Assembly (NCBI RefSeq): GCF_006335145.1
Contig: NZ_VDMN01000006.1
Span: forward strand, 62,001 to 126,000
Source: Aliirhizobium smilacinae
GTDB lineage: Bacteria; Pseudomonadota; Alphaproteobacteria; Rhizobiales; Rhizobiaceae
Length of the DNA stretch: 64,000 nt
Direction: 5' to 3'
In this document: piece by piece, positions 7,514-15,875 of the stretch
Numbering within the stretch: the stretch's first letter is position 1
How the letters are laid out: each line of letters begins with the position of its first letter
The notes under the pieces: generated by a model
The model's database searches: none
What the model saw: only the letters and a program-made list of their open reading frames with translations
Told to the model about the DNA's origin: nothing
Position numbers and translations under genes: made by a program

Positions 7514-9025
7514 ATGACTATCAATTTGAGGAATGAGGCTGTCTCGAAGCGTTTGGGCGGTGCCGCGCTTGAGATGCTTCCCGCTGCAATCGAACATCCG
7601 TCATATGATCGCAAGGCAGTCTCTCCCGGCATCGTCCATATCGGTCTTGGCGCCTTCTGCCGCGCTCACGCCATGGTGTACACGGACGACGTTCTGCAGA
7701 ACGGGGCGACGGACTGGGGTGTTGTCGGGGTGGACCTGATGTCGCCCGCCATCCGCGATGCGCTGAAGCCGCAGGACGGACTTTACACGCTGCTCAGCCG
7801 CGACAATGACAAGGATAACCTGCGTGTCATCGGCTCGATCCTCGATATCATGGTGACGGCCGACCAGAAATCCGAGATTTTCGAACTTCTCTGCAAGCCG
7901 CAGATCCGAATAGTGACGCTGACGGTAACGGAGAAGGGATATTGCCAGGACGCGGCGACCGGCAATCTGGACGAGAAACATCCGGCGATCATTGCCGATC
8001 TCGCCAACCCGACCGATCCGCGCAGCGTTCCCGGTTTCCTGACCGAAGCGCTTCGATTGCGGCGCGAGGCTGGACAGGCACCTTTCACGGTTCTCGTCTG
8101 CGATAACCTGGCGCAGAACGGCATCAAGGTCCGCAACATCGTTACCCGTTTTGCCACTCTGCGTGATGCGGAACTGGGCCGATTTATCGGCGAGAATGTT
8201 GCCTTTCCCTGCACGATGGTGGACCGGATCACGCCGGCCACACAGGATGCGGATCGACAGAAAGTTGCCGATAGCCTTGGTGTAATGGATGCCTGGCCGG
8301 TCGTCACCGAGCCTTTCCGCCAATGGGTCGTCGAGGATCATTTTCCGCTGGGGAGACCGGATTGGGAAAAGGCCGGCGCGATCATGGCGAAGGATGTCCT
8401 TCCCTACGAGCTGATGAAGCTGCGCTGCCTCAACGGGTCGCATTCGACGCTCGCTTATCTTTCGGTGATCGCCGGCATCGAGACGATCGCGGACGCGATG
8501 GTTGACGAGGACCTTCCCAAGGTGATCCGCCGCCTGTGGGACGAGGATCTGATCGGTACCTTGCCGCCGGTTCCGGGTACCGATGTCGTGGCCTATACGC
8601 ATGATCTCGAAACACGCTTCCGCAATACGGGCGTGCGTCATCTGACATTGCAGATCTCATGGGATGGGTCGCAGAAGCTTCCGCCCCGTCTGCTGGAAGC
8701 GGCCGCCGAACTCTATTCTTCCGGCCGCAATCCCAAGGTCATCCCGCTCACCATTGCTGCGTGGATGAAGTTTCTGTCGGGTAGAAACGAGCTCGGTCAG
8801 GATTACACCGTCACCGATCCGCATGCCGCGCGGTTGACGGAGATCGCCAGGGATGCCGGCAATGATGCTGCCAAGCTGGCAACTGCGCTTTTCGGCATTC
8901 GGGAAATCTTCGGAGACGTGCTGCCGGCCAATGCACATTTTCGTGTAGCGGTCATCGAACATCTGTCGAGCCTGATGAGCCACGGGGTTCGCAAGACCCT
9001 GAAGGCTTTTCTGGGTGAGGTCTGA
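7514..9025 (+). CDS. uxuB: Fructuronate reductase (mannitol dehydrogenase family)
   Basis: A cytoplasmic NADH-dependent polyol dehydrogenase of 503 residues. The N-terminal Rossmann part has 'GLGAFCRAHAMVYTDD', where most relatives read GAFHRAH, so the usual histidine is a cysteine. The catalytic part has 'KLRCLNGSHSTLAYL' near residue 302, including the conserved lysine and the NGSHS loop. It reduces D-fructuronate to D-mannonate. UxaB (tagaturonate reductase) belongs to the same family, so the specificity call rests on uxuA following 48 bases downstream. ATG 7514 was chosen because GAGGA lies seven bases upstream. First gene of the plus-strand uronate operon. Confidence 0.88.
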   Translation: MTINLRNEAVSKRLGGAALEMLPAAIEHPSYDRKAVSPGIVHIGLGAFCRAHAMVYTDDVLQNGATDWGVVGVDLMSPAIRDALKPQDGLYTLLSRDNDKDNLRVIGSILDIMVTADQKSEIFELLCKPQIRIVTLTVTEKGYCQDAATGNLDEKHPAIIADLANPTDPRSVPGFLTEALRLRREAGQAPFTVLVCDNLAQNGIKVRNIVTRFATLRDAELGRFIGENVAFPCTMVDRITPATQDADRQKVADSLGVMDAWPVVTEPFRQWVVEDHFPLGRPDWEKAGAIMAKDVLPYELMKLRCLNGSHSTLAYLSVIAGIETIADAMVDEDLPKVIRRLWDEDLIGTLPPVPGTDVVAYTHDLETRFRNTGVRHLTLQISWDGSQKLPPRLLEAAAELYSSGRNPKVIPLTIAAWMKFLSGRNELGQDYTVTDPHAARLTEIARDAGNDAAKLATALFGIREIFGDVLPANAHFRVAVIEHLSSLMSHGVRKTLKAFLGEV

Positions 9026-9073
9026 AGCCTGCCGCTTCGGACCATATATATAAAATGAGGTAGGAGACCCTAT

Positions 9074-10264
9074 ATGGAACAGACATGGCGCTGGTTCGGC
9101 CCGGATGATCCGGTGAGCCTGGGAAAAATTCGCCAGGCCGGTGCGACCGGCATCGTCACTGCTCTTCATCATATGAACCAGGGTGGCATCTGGCCTTCCG
9201 ACGAAATCGCCAAGCGCAAGGCTGAAGTTGAGGCCGCAGGCCTGACATGGTCGGTGGTCGAGAGCATCGGCGTCGGTGAGGAAATCAAGACCCGGACCGG
9301 CAATTACCGCGAGAAGATCGAGAACTACAAGCAGTCGATCCGCAATGTGGCGCGCGGCGGTGTGAAGGTGATCTGCTACAATTTTATGGTGATCACCGAC
9401 TGGAGCCGCACCAATCTAATGTATCGGCTGCCGAATGGCGGTTATGCACTTCGTTACGACAGCATCGATTTCGCTGCCTATGATCTCTTCATTCTTGGCC
9501 GAGCGGGGGCTGAAGCATCCTATTCGGCCGAGCAGGTCTCTCTCGCCAAGGCCCGTTTCGAGGCCATGGACGATGCGAAGATTTCCGAGCTGGAGCGCAA
9601 CCTTATCGATTGGCTGCCGGCGCGCGACTTTGCCTATACGCGGTCGACGTTCAAGGAGATGCTCGAACTCTACCAGCAGATCGGGGTCGAGGATCTTCGT
9701 GCCAATCTTATTGAGTTCCTGCGCGAGATCACACCGGTGGCGGAAGAAGAGGGGGCACGGCTGTGCATCCATCCCGACGATCCGGCTTTCCCGATCTTCG
9801 GTCTTCCGCGCGTCATGTCGAGTGCGGATGACGTGCGTGCGCTCTTCAAGGGTGTTCCGCAGGAGGCGTGCGGCCTGACATTATGCACCGGCTCGTTCGG
9901 ATCCAACCCGAAAAACGATCTGGTTGCCATGACCAAGGAGTTCGCGCCGCGCATCCACTTTGCCCACCTGCGCAATACAACGCGCGAGCCGGATGGCTCC
10001 TTCTACGAGGCGGATCATCTCGGAGGCGATACCGATCTCGTCGCGGTGACGGCTGCGATCATGGCCGAAGAGGAACGCCGTGCCTCGATCGGTCGTCCGG
10101 TGCCGCAAATTCCGATGCGCCCCGATCACGGGCACCTGCTGGGCGACGATATCGGCCAGAAATCCAATCCCGGTTATTCCTTCGTCGGTCGCCTCAAGGG
10201 GCTCGCGGAACTTCGGGGCGTCATGCAGACCGTGCAGGCTTTCAGGGAGGGACGGGTGGCATAA
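9074..10264 (+). CDS. uxuA: D-mannonate dehydratase
   Basis: The 396-residue length matches UxuA. The N-terminus 'MEQTWRWFGPDDPVSL' is diagnostic. The metal-binding residues expected for the TIM-barrel enzyme are visible in 'LCIHPDDP', 'LCTGSFGSN', 'HFAHLRN' and 'MRPDHGHLLGDD'. It removes water from D-mannonate to give 2-keto-3-deoxygluconate, using Mn or Fe. The ATG follows a GGAGA site. The gene sits just behind uxuB and before the gntR regulator, the standard glucuronate-branch order. Confidence 0.96.
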   Translation: MEQTWRWFGPDDPVSLGKIRQAGATGIVTALHHMNQGGIWPSDEIAKRKAEVEAAGLTWSVVESIGVGEEIKTRTGNYREKIENYKQSIRNVARGGVKVICYNFMVITDWSRTNLMYRLPNGGYALRYDSIDFAAYDLFILGRAGAEASYSAEQVSLAKARFEAMDDAKISELERNLIDWLPARDFAYTRSTFKEMLELYQQIGVEDLRANLIEFLREITPVAEEEGARLCIHPDDPAFPIFGLPRVMSSADDVRALFKGVPQEACGLTLCTGSFGSNPKNDLVAMTKEFAPRIHFAHLRNTTREPDGSFYEADHLGGDTDLVAVTAAIMAEEERRASIGRPVPQIPMRPDHGHLLGDDIGQKSNPGYSFVGRLKGLAELRGVMQTVQAFREGRVA

Positions 10265-10380
10265 CAGACAGTTTGTCGTTCCGCGGCCTGTATCGGCGTC
10301 GATGGTCTCATGCCGTCGATGTTGCCGATAAGCCGGAAATCTCGCAAAAAGGACAACTTGGCCTGACCTTAACAGAGAAG

Positions 10381-11121
10381 ATGAGTGACCGAATGATGGA
10401 TCGCAGCCGTTCCCGTTTGACGAGCCAGGTGTTCGACAAGATCCGGGAGGATATAGTATGCGGCCGTCTCGCTCCGGACGCACCCTTGTCCGAAGCAGAC
10501 CTTTGCCAGCAGCTCGAAGTGAGCCGGACGCCCGTGCGCGAGGCTCTTATCAAGCTTGCCGAAGAGGAACTGGTCGTCATCTACCCGCATTTCGGGACGT
10601 TCGTCGCTCCGATCTCGCTGGAGGCGGTTACGGTTGGTCAGTATATCCGCGAGAAGCTGGAATGCGCGCTTGTGGAGGATGCGATAAAACGCATGGATGA
10701 CGACGGGCGCGAGCGCATTCGTGCCAATCTGCGCGAGCAGGCTGCCGTCGTCGGAAACGGTGATGCGTTCTACAAGCTCGACAACGTCTTCCACGCCCTC
10801 ATCGCTGAACTCAGCGGCTATGCCGGGGCCTGGAATGCAATATTACGGGCGAAGACACAGCTCGATCGCGTCCGCTATCTCACCACTCAGGACAGCGACC
10901 GGATGGCCGTTACCCTGATCGAGCACCAGATGATCGCAGATGCGATTATCGCAGGTGATGTCGATACGACCGTAGTCCACATGCGTGCCCATCTTCGGAC
11001 TGTTTTCGGGCATCTCGATGGACTTGGGCTGGATGAGGCCCGGCCCCGGCTGCCGTCCCGCAAGCGCGGTGGCAAAGCCGGTTCGGGAGTGCGGGAAGCA
11101 CTGCTGCCGGTTCGGCCGTAG
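10381..11121 (+). CDS. GntR-family transcriptional regulator with FCD domain
   Basis: A 246-residue DNA-binding regulator. The winged helix occupies about residues 10-78 ('LTSQVFDKIREDIVCGRL' then 'SRTPVREALIKLAEEELV'). The C-terminal all-helical FCD domain carries candidate metal/ligand histidines in 'NVFHALIAEL', 'EHQMIADAI' and 'MRAHL'. It probably represses the uronate genes until an intermediate such as fructuronate or mannonate is bound, by analogy with UxuR/ExuR; this is inference from its place between uxuA and uxaA. The start at 10381 has only a weak AGAGAAG site; ATGs at 10393 or 10396 are possible. A GTATAC-centred candidate site lies before uxuB. Confidence 0.88.
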   Translation: MSDRMMDRSRSRLTSQVFDKIREDIVCGRLAPDAPLSEADLCQQLEVSRTPVREALIKLAEEELVVIYPHFGTFVAPISLEAVTVGQYIREKLECALVEDAIKRMDDDGRERIRANLREQAAVVGNGDAFYKLDNVFHALIAELSGYAGAWNAILRAKTQLDRVRYLTTQDSDRMAVTLIEHQMIADAIIAGDVDTTVVHMRAHLRTVFGHLDGLGLDEARPRLPSRKRGGKAGSGVREALLPVRP

Positions 11122-11261
11122 GGCTGAGGTGGTCCGGCCGCACAGTTGAGAATGCTCCGCTCGTCTCGGCAGCGGCGACAGTTCAGGTAATTCAATGCAT
11201 GGCCCGGAGACCAACCGGCAGTGCAAACCGGCATGAGAGCCGGATCAGGAGAAAGATACGT

Positions 11262-12779
11262 ATGATCAAGAACAGCATTTGCCTTCATCCCGCCGACAAT
11301 ATCGAGATCGCATTGCGCGACCTCGCAGCAGGCGACATCCTGACGACAAGCGGTGTTGCGGCCTCGCAGGCCATCGCACGCGGGCACAAGATTGCCACCG
11401 CTGCAATTCCTGCCGGTGGAAACGTGTTGCGCTACGGACAGATCATCGGCCAGGCCAAGGTCGATATCGCGGCCGGCGATCATATTCACGTCCACAATCT
11501 CGGCATGGGCGAACACGCTCAGGACTATGCTTTCGCCAGCGCCAACACGCCGCTGCCCGAAATAACCGAAGCCCGGACGTTCATGGGCTACAAGCGGGCG
11601 GACGGCAAAGTCGGAACCCGCAACTATATCGGTATTCTGACGACGGTGAACTGTTCCGGTTCGGTCGCCCGTTTCATCACGGAAGCGGCCGAAAAATCAG
11701 GTTTTCTCGATGCGTTTCCGAATGTCGACGGTATCGTGCCGATCTCGCATGGCACGGGTTGCGGCATGTCCACCGATGGCGAGGGATATGCCACGCTGTT
11801 CCGGACACTGTCCGGTTATGCGCAGAACCCCAATTTTGGCGGTATCCTGCTGGTCGGCCTCGGTTGCGAGGTGATGCAGATCCCCGATCTCGTTGGTGGC
11901 CGGCGCATCCGCCAGGACGGCATGCTGCGGTACATGACGATCCAGCAAGAAGGCGGCACGCGCAAAACGATCGAAAGAGGTCTGGAAGAGCTGCGCGGCG
12001 TGGCCGAGTTCGCCAACCGTACGACGCGCACGCCTGCTCCCGTTTCCGAGATCACGATCGGCATGCAATGCGGCGGCTCGGACGGTTATTCGGGCATTAC
12101 TGCCAATCCGGCGCTCGGTTATGCATCGGACCTGCTTGTTCGGCATGGTGGCACGACCATTCTTTCCGAAACCTCTGAAGTTTACGGCGCCGAGCATCTT
12201 CTGACGCGTCGCGCCGAAACTGCGGAGATCGGCAACAAGCTGATCGAGCGGCTCAAGTGGTGGGAAGATTACTGCGCCCGCAACGGCGGCGAGATGGACA
12301 ACAATCCGTCCCCCGGCAACAAGAAGGGCGGGTTGACGACGATCCTGGAGAAGTCGCTCGGCGCAGTGGCCAAGGGTGGTACCGCACCTTTGCTCGGTGT
12401 CTACAAGTTCGGCGAAAAGATCGATCGCAAGGGTTTCGTGTTCATGGACAGCCCCGGCTTCGATCCGTGCTCCGTCACGGGCCAGGTCGCATCGGGCGCC
12501 AACCTGATCGTCTTTACCACCGGCCGCGGTTCCGTCTCGGGCTACAAGCCGACACCCTGCATCAAGCTGTCAACCAATTCCGAAATGTACGAGCGGATGA
12601 AGGACGACATGGACCTCAACTGTGGCGACATCGTCACGGAAGGGGTAAGCATCGAGGCAAAAGGCAAAGAGCTCTTCGAGCTGATCATCAAGGTTGCCTC
12701 TGGCGAACAGACGAAGAGTGAGGAGCTAGGTTATGGCGGTGCGGAATTCGTGCCGTGGCAGATCGGCGCCGTGATGTAA
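11262..12779 (+). CDS. uxaA: D-altronate dehydratase
   Basis: The 505-residue protein has the full two-domain form: an N-terminal SAF domain (about residues 1-95, with 'AIARGHKIATAAIPAGGNV' split across its core) joined to the large dehydratase domain ('MGYKRADGKVGTRNYIGI', 'HGTGCGMS', 'GMQCGGSDGYSGITANP'). It dehydrates D-altronate to 2-keto-3-deoxygluconate with Fe(II), completing the galacturonate branch. The ATG at 11262 follows AGGAGA. A strong terminator follows about 70 bases downstream. No separate tagaturonate reductase gene is in the window, so UxuB may serve both branches or uxaB lies elsewhere. Confidence 0.95.
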   Translation: MIKNSICLHPADNIEIALRDLAAGDILTTSGVAASQAIARGHKIATAAIPAGGNVLRYGQIIGQAKVDIAAGDHIHVHNLGMGEHAQDYAFASANTPLPEITEARTFMGYKRADGKVGTRNYIGILTTVNCSGSVARFITEAAEKSGFLDAFPNVDGIVPISHGTGCGMSTDGEGYATLFRTLSGYAQNPNFGGILLVGLGCEVMQIPDLVGGRRIRQDGMLRYMTIQQEGGTRKTIERGLEELRGVAEFANRTTRTPAPVSEITIGMQCGGSDGYSGITANPALGYASDLLVRHGGTTILSETSEVYGAEHLLTRRAETAEIGNKLIERLKWWEDYCARNGGEMDNNPSPGNKKGGLTTILEKSLGAVAKGGTAPLLGVYKFGEKIDRKGFVFMDSPGFDPCSVTGQVASGANLIVFTTGRGSVSGYKPTPCIKLSTNSEMYERMKDDMDLNCGDIVTEGVSIEAKGKELFELIIKVASGEQTKSEELGYGGAEFVPWQIGAVM

Positions 12780-12847
12780 CGGTTTTCATATCTGACGGTG
12801 CGACGGTGCTTCCAGGCAGGTACCGCTGTCGCTCCGAATGAACGCGA

Positions 12848-12884
12848 GGCCCGGTGTATTCATCTCACCGGGCCATTCTTTTTT
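12848..12884 (+). terminator. Strong rho-independent terminator after uxaA
   Basis: GGCCCGGTG (12848-12856) pairs with CACCGGGCC (12866-12874), followed by ATTCTTTTTT. It closes the uxuB-uxuA-gntR-uxaA transcript and separates it from btsR. Confidence 0.9.
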
Positions 12885-13062
12885 GCATTTACCGTCGTCA
12901 TGACGGGCCATGTCGGTTATCGACGCCTTTTCGAGACGTGGCCGGTCGTTGATCTGCCGCAAGGTCGATAGTTACGGCGCCGATTACGACGGGACTGCGA
13001 CATTCCGTTCACCGGCGGTGTCCTGTAAGAGCATGTTCCTTCCCGCTGGATGATCTAGGCGC

Positions 13063-13779
13063 ATGAGAGTTCTGATCGTAGACGACGAAACATTGGCACG
13101 CGACGAGCTGAAATCGCTTCTCGCGGACGAGAGCGATATCGAAATCGTCGGTGAGTGTGCCAATGCGATCGAAGGCATCGCGGCGATCAACCGTCTGTCT
13201 CCGGCAATCATGTTTCTCGACATCCACATGCCGCAGGTTACCGGGCTGGAAATGTTGCGGATGATCGATCCCGACCGTATGCCGCGGGTCGTCTTCCTGA
13301 CCGCCTATGAGGAATATGCGCTGCGGGCTTTCGAGGAAAATGCCTTCGATTACCTGTTGAAGCCTATCCAGGAAGAGCGGTTGCAGAAGACATTGGCCAG
13401 GTTGCGGAAGGTGAAATCGGGCGAGCAGGCCAAACTGCTCGATATCGCGCCGCCGCTGCGCCATATTCCATGCACTGGTCTCAACCGGATAAGGTTGATG
13501 AAGCTGGAGGAAGTCGAAGCGATCTTTTCGCGGCCGGGCGGCATCTATGTGCTCGGCAATGACGGGCATGAGCATTTTACCGAACTGACGCTGCGCACCC
13601 TGGAAGAGCGGACAAAGCTGATCCGCTGCCATCGCCAGTACATGGTCAATGCGGAGCATATCAAGGATATCGCGCTGGGCGACAACGGCGTTGCCAATAT
13701 CCTCACCCTTGGCGGACGTTCCATTCCTGTCAGCCGGCGTTTTCTGGGGCCGCTGAAAGAGCAGCTCGGAATCCTCTGA
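13063..13779 (+). CDS. btsR: LytTR response regulator, BtsR/YehT type
   Basis: A 238-residue regulator. The receiver domain (about 1-120) has the acidic pair D7-D8, the phospho-accepting D53 in 'FLDIHMP', and the lysine in 'DYLLKPI'. The LytTR DNA-binding domain fills about residues 135-236 ('EVEAIFSRPGGIYVL', 'LIRCHRQYMVNAEHI'). In E. coli BtsR answers to the pyruvate-sensing kinase BtsS and switches on btsT. A BtsS-like kinase and a CstA/BtsT transporter lie next door, which supports the call. Here regulator and kinase are not in one operon: btsR is on the plus strand and converges on btsT. No strong ribosome site precedes the ATG. Confidence 0.85.
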   Translation: MRVLIVDDETLARDELKSLLADESDIEIVGECANAIEGIAAINRLSPAIMFLDIHMPQVTGLEMLRMIDPDRMPRVVFLTAYEEYALRAFEENAFDYLLKPIQEERLQKTLARLRKVKSGEQAKLLDIAPPLRHIPCTGLNRIRLMKLEEVEAIFSRPGGIYVLGNDGHEHFTELTLRTLEERTKLIRCHRQYMVNAEHIKDIALGDNGVANILTLGGRSIPVSRRFLGPLKEQLGIL

Positions 13780-13822
13780 ACGCAGTTTCCACATCCAGTA
13801 TTTAGCGAGCTCCCAAAAATTC

Positions 13823-13859
13823 GAACCGGGCGCATGTGGATCTCACATGCGCCCGGTTC
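13823..13859 (-). terminator. Long perfect terminator hairpin between btsR and btsT
   Basis: GAACCGGGCGCATGTG (13823-13838) and its exact complement (13844-13859) form a 16-base-pair stem with loop GATCT. On the minus strand GAATTTTTGG follows, so it should end btsT transcripts. Being symmetrical, it may also end btsR. It shares the core GGGCGCATRTG with the palindrome between pflB and pflA. Confidence 0.8.
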
Positions 13860-13887
13860 CGGCTCGGGAGGAATTTTGGAGAGCCGT

Positions 13888-15699
13888 TTATTCGGCCGGT
13901 GTACCGAGATATTTCTCGTTACCACCGGCTCTATTGGTGCGAAGCATGTCCTTCCACTTGAAGATTGCGGTGACGAGGATGATGACACCCAGCGTCATCA
14001 TGATCATCGAAAGGACGGCGTTGACCGGGTTGTAACCCTTCGCTGCCTCGTTGAGGTAGACATTGGCGATCATCCAGTAGCCCGCATAGTTCACTGTCAC
14101 GAACAGGTAGGCGAGTGGAATGAGGCAGGTCAGCACATAGATCCGCTTTGCCGAGAGCCGCAGGATGATGGTTGCGCCGATGGTGAGACCCAGCGAGGCC
14201 ATCATCTGGTTCGACACGCCGAACAGTGCCCAGACCGAGTTGATATCGCCCGAATTCAGCAGATACCCCCAGAGAAGGCATGCGACGACGCTGGCGAAGA
14301 TCGAACCCGGCAGCCAGTTGATTTTCTTCATCGGTGCATAGAGATCGCCGAGAATATCCTGGATCAGATAACGGGCAACACGGGTGCCAGAGTCGATCGC
14401 GGTCAGGATGAAGACGGCTTCGAACATGATGACGAACTGGAAGAAGTAGGCGGCGAGCGTCTTGAACCAGGGAATGCTGGTGAAGATCTCGGTCATGCCG
14501 ACGGCAAGCGTCACGGCACCACCGGTACGGCCGGCAAGGTCCATGCCGATCGACTGTTCGAGACGCGGCAGGTCCTGAACGGTCATGCCGAGCTTGGCGA
14601 AGACTTCCGGCGAGGCGTTGATGGCGAAATAGTCGGCCATTGGCAGGGCGGTTGCGGCGATCAGGGCGAGAACTGCAACGAGGCATTCTACCAGCATCAT
14701 GCCGAAGGCAACGGGGCGGATGTCGCTCCACTTGTCGACCAGTTTCGGCGTAGTACCCGAGCCGATGAAGGCGTGGAAACCCGAGATGGCGCCGCAGGCG
14801 ATGGTGATCGAGATGAAGGGCCAGACCGGGCCGGCGAGGACCGGGCCGCCGCCATGGATAAACTCGGTCAGCGCCGGCATCTTGATTTCAGGGTTGATGA
14901 TGACGACGCCGACGACGAGGGCGGCAAAGACGCCGATCTTCAGGAAGCTCGAGAGATAACCGCGCGGGGTCAGGAGCAACCAGACCGGCAGGGCGCTGGC
15001 GAGGAAGGCATAGATCGGCAGCATGACGCCGAGCGTATTGTAGTGGAATGTGAACCATTCACCGATTGCCGATTCCTGGATATAGGGGCCGGCGAAAACC
15101 GAGGCGAGGATGGCGGCGAGGCCGACATAGGTTGCGATCTTGCCGTTGCCGCCCATCTTCTCGTAGAGACCGACGATCATGGCGATCGGAATGGTCATGA
15201 AGACGGCGAACGTGCCCCAGGGGTTGCGTTCCAGCGCATGGACCACGACCATCGACAGGCCTGCCATGGTGATGGTGATGATGAACAGCATCGCAAGACC
15301 TGTGCACCAGCCCGCGACCGGGCCGAGTTCGGCCTTGGCGACTTCTGACAGCGACGAGCCCTTGTGCTTCATCGAGGCGAAGAGCACGACCGTATCATGC
15401 ACCGCGCCGCCGACGACGCAGCCGACGAGAAGCCAGATCAGGCCCGGCAGGTAACCGTATTGGGCGGCAAGAACCGGGCCGACAAGCGGGCCGGCGGCGG
15501 CGATGGCAGCAAAATGCTGTCCGGCATTCACCCACTTCTTGGTGGGTACATAATTGCGTCCATCCGCCAGCGAATGGGATGGTGTGGTTTCGGCGTCGTT
15601 GATGCCAAGCACCTTGCGGACAAAGAAGATACCGTAGAAGCGGTAGCAGATGGCAAGGATGCAGGCCGACCCGATGACAATCGATAAAGCATTGCTCAT
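13888..15699 (-). CDS. btsT: CstA/BtsT-family pyruvate (peptide?) transporter
   Basis: A hydrophobic 603-residue inner-membrane protein of the CstA carbon-starvation family, with more than 14 membrane segments by eye. Conserved stretches include 'HFAAIAAAGPLVGPVLAAQ', 'GCVVGGAVHDTVVLF', 'FHAFIGSGTTPKLV' and 'EAVFILTAIDSGTRVARY'. E. coli BtsT is a high-affinity pyruvate/proton symporter of this family; CstA has been linked to both pyruvate and peptides. At about 600 residues it is shorter than the E. coli proteins (about 700). The ATG at 15699 follows GGAGG. Direct repeats of ACCGCT upstream point to control by the neighbouring LytTR regulator. Confidence 0.88.
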   Translation of the reverse strand: MSNALSIVIGSACILAICYRFYGIFFVRKVLGINDAETTPSHSLADGRNYVPTKKWVNAGQHFAAIAAAGPLVGPVLAAQYGYLPGLIWLLVGCVVGGAVHDTVVLFASMKHKGSSLSEVAKAELGPVAGWCTGLAMLFIITITMAGLSMVVVHALERNPWGTFAVFMTIPIAMIVGLYEKMGGNGKIATYVGLAAILASVFAGPYIQESAIGEWFTFHYNTLGVMLPIYAFLASALPVWLLLTPRGYLSSFLKIGVFAALVVGVVIINPEIKMPALTEFIHGGGPVLAGPVWPFISITIACGAISGFHAFIGSGTTPKLVDKWSDIRPVAFGMMLVECLVAVLALIAATALPMADYFAINASPEVFAKLGMTVQDLPRLEQSIGMDLAGRTGGAVTLAVGMTEIFTSIPWFKTLAAYFFQFVIMFEAVFILTAIDSGTRVARYLIQDILGDLYAPMKKINWLPGSIFASVVACLLWGYLLNSGDINSVWALFGVSNQMMASLGLTIGATIILRLSAKRIYVLTCLIPLAYLFVTVNYAGYWMIANVYLNEAAKGYNPVNAVLSMIMMTLGVIILVTAIFKWKDMLRTNRAGGNEKYLGTPAE

Positions 15700-15743
15700 G
15701 GTAACGTCCTCCGTAGGGAATGACGCCACGCTACACGCGCGTT

Positions 15744-15825
15744 CTATAAGCGGGAGTGGGTGTTTCGGTCAGCGGTGCCACCGCGACGCGAGCGGCAGAC
15801 AATGACACCTGAGCGGTGAAGCGGT
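15744..15825 (-). promoter_or_regulatory. btsT promoter region with BtsR-like direct repeats
   Basis: On the minus strand four related octamers point the same way: ACCGCTTC (15818-15825), ACCGCTCA (15810-15817), GCCGCTCG (15789-15796) and ACCGCTGA (15769-15776). The second and third are separated by 13 bases, the third and fourth by 12. As I recall, E. coli BtsR recognises paired ACC(G/A)CT(C/T)A repeats with a spacer of about this size. A TATAGA hexamer at 15744-15749 could be the -10 element, placing the last repeat near the -35 position, as for an activator. It lies 45-125 bases before the btsT ATG. Confidence 0.6.
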
Positions 15826-15875
15826 TTCTGCCCTTTCGAGCTCAGATGCGGTGAATTTGTTTGTTGGAGGCGCGA

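Noticed and set aside
9868..10380. N-terminal extension of the GntR-family gene by about 170 codons
   Set aside because: The extension is antiparallel in frame to the end of uxuA, is Arg-rich and not conserved; the winged-helix domain begins right after the chosen start.
13834..15348. Plus-strand open frame of about 500 codons opposite btsT
   Set aside because: The product is rich in Asp, Gly, His and Arg, as expected from the complement of a hydrophobic membrane protein, and there is no ribosome site.
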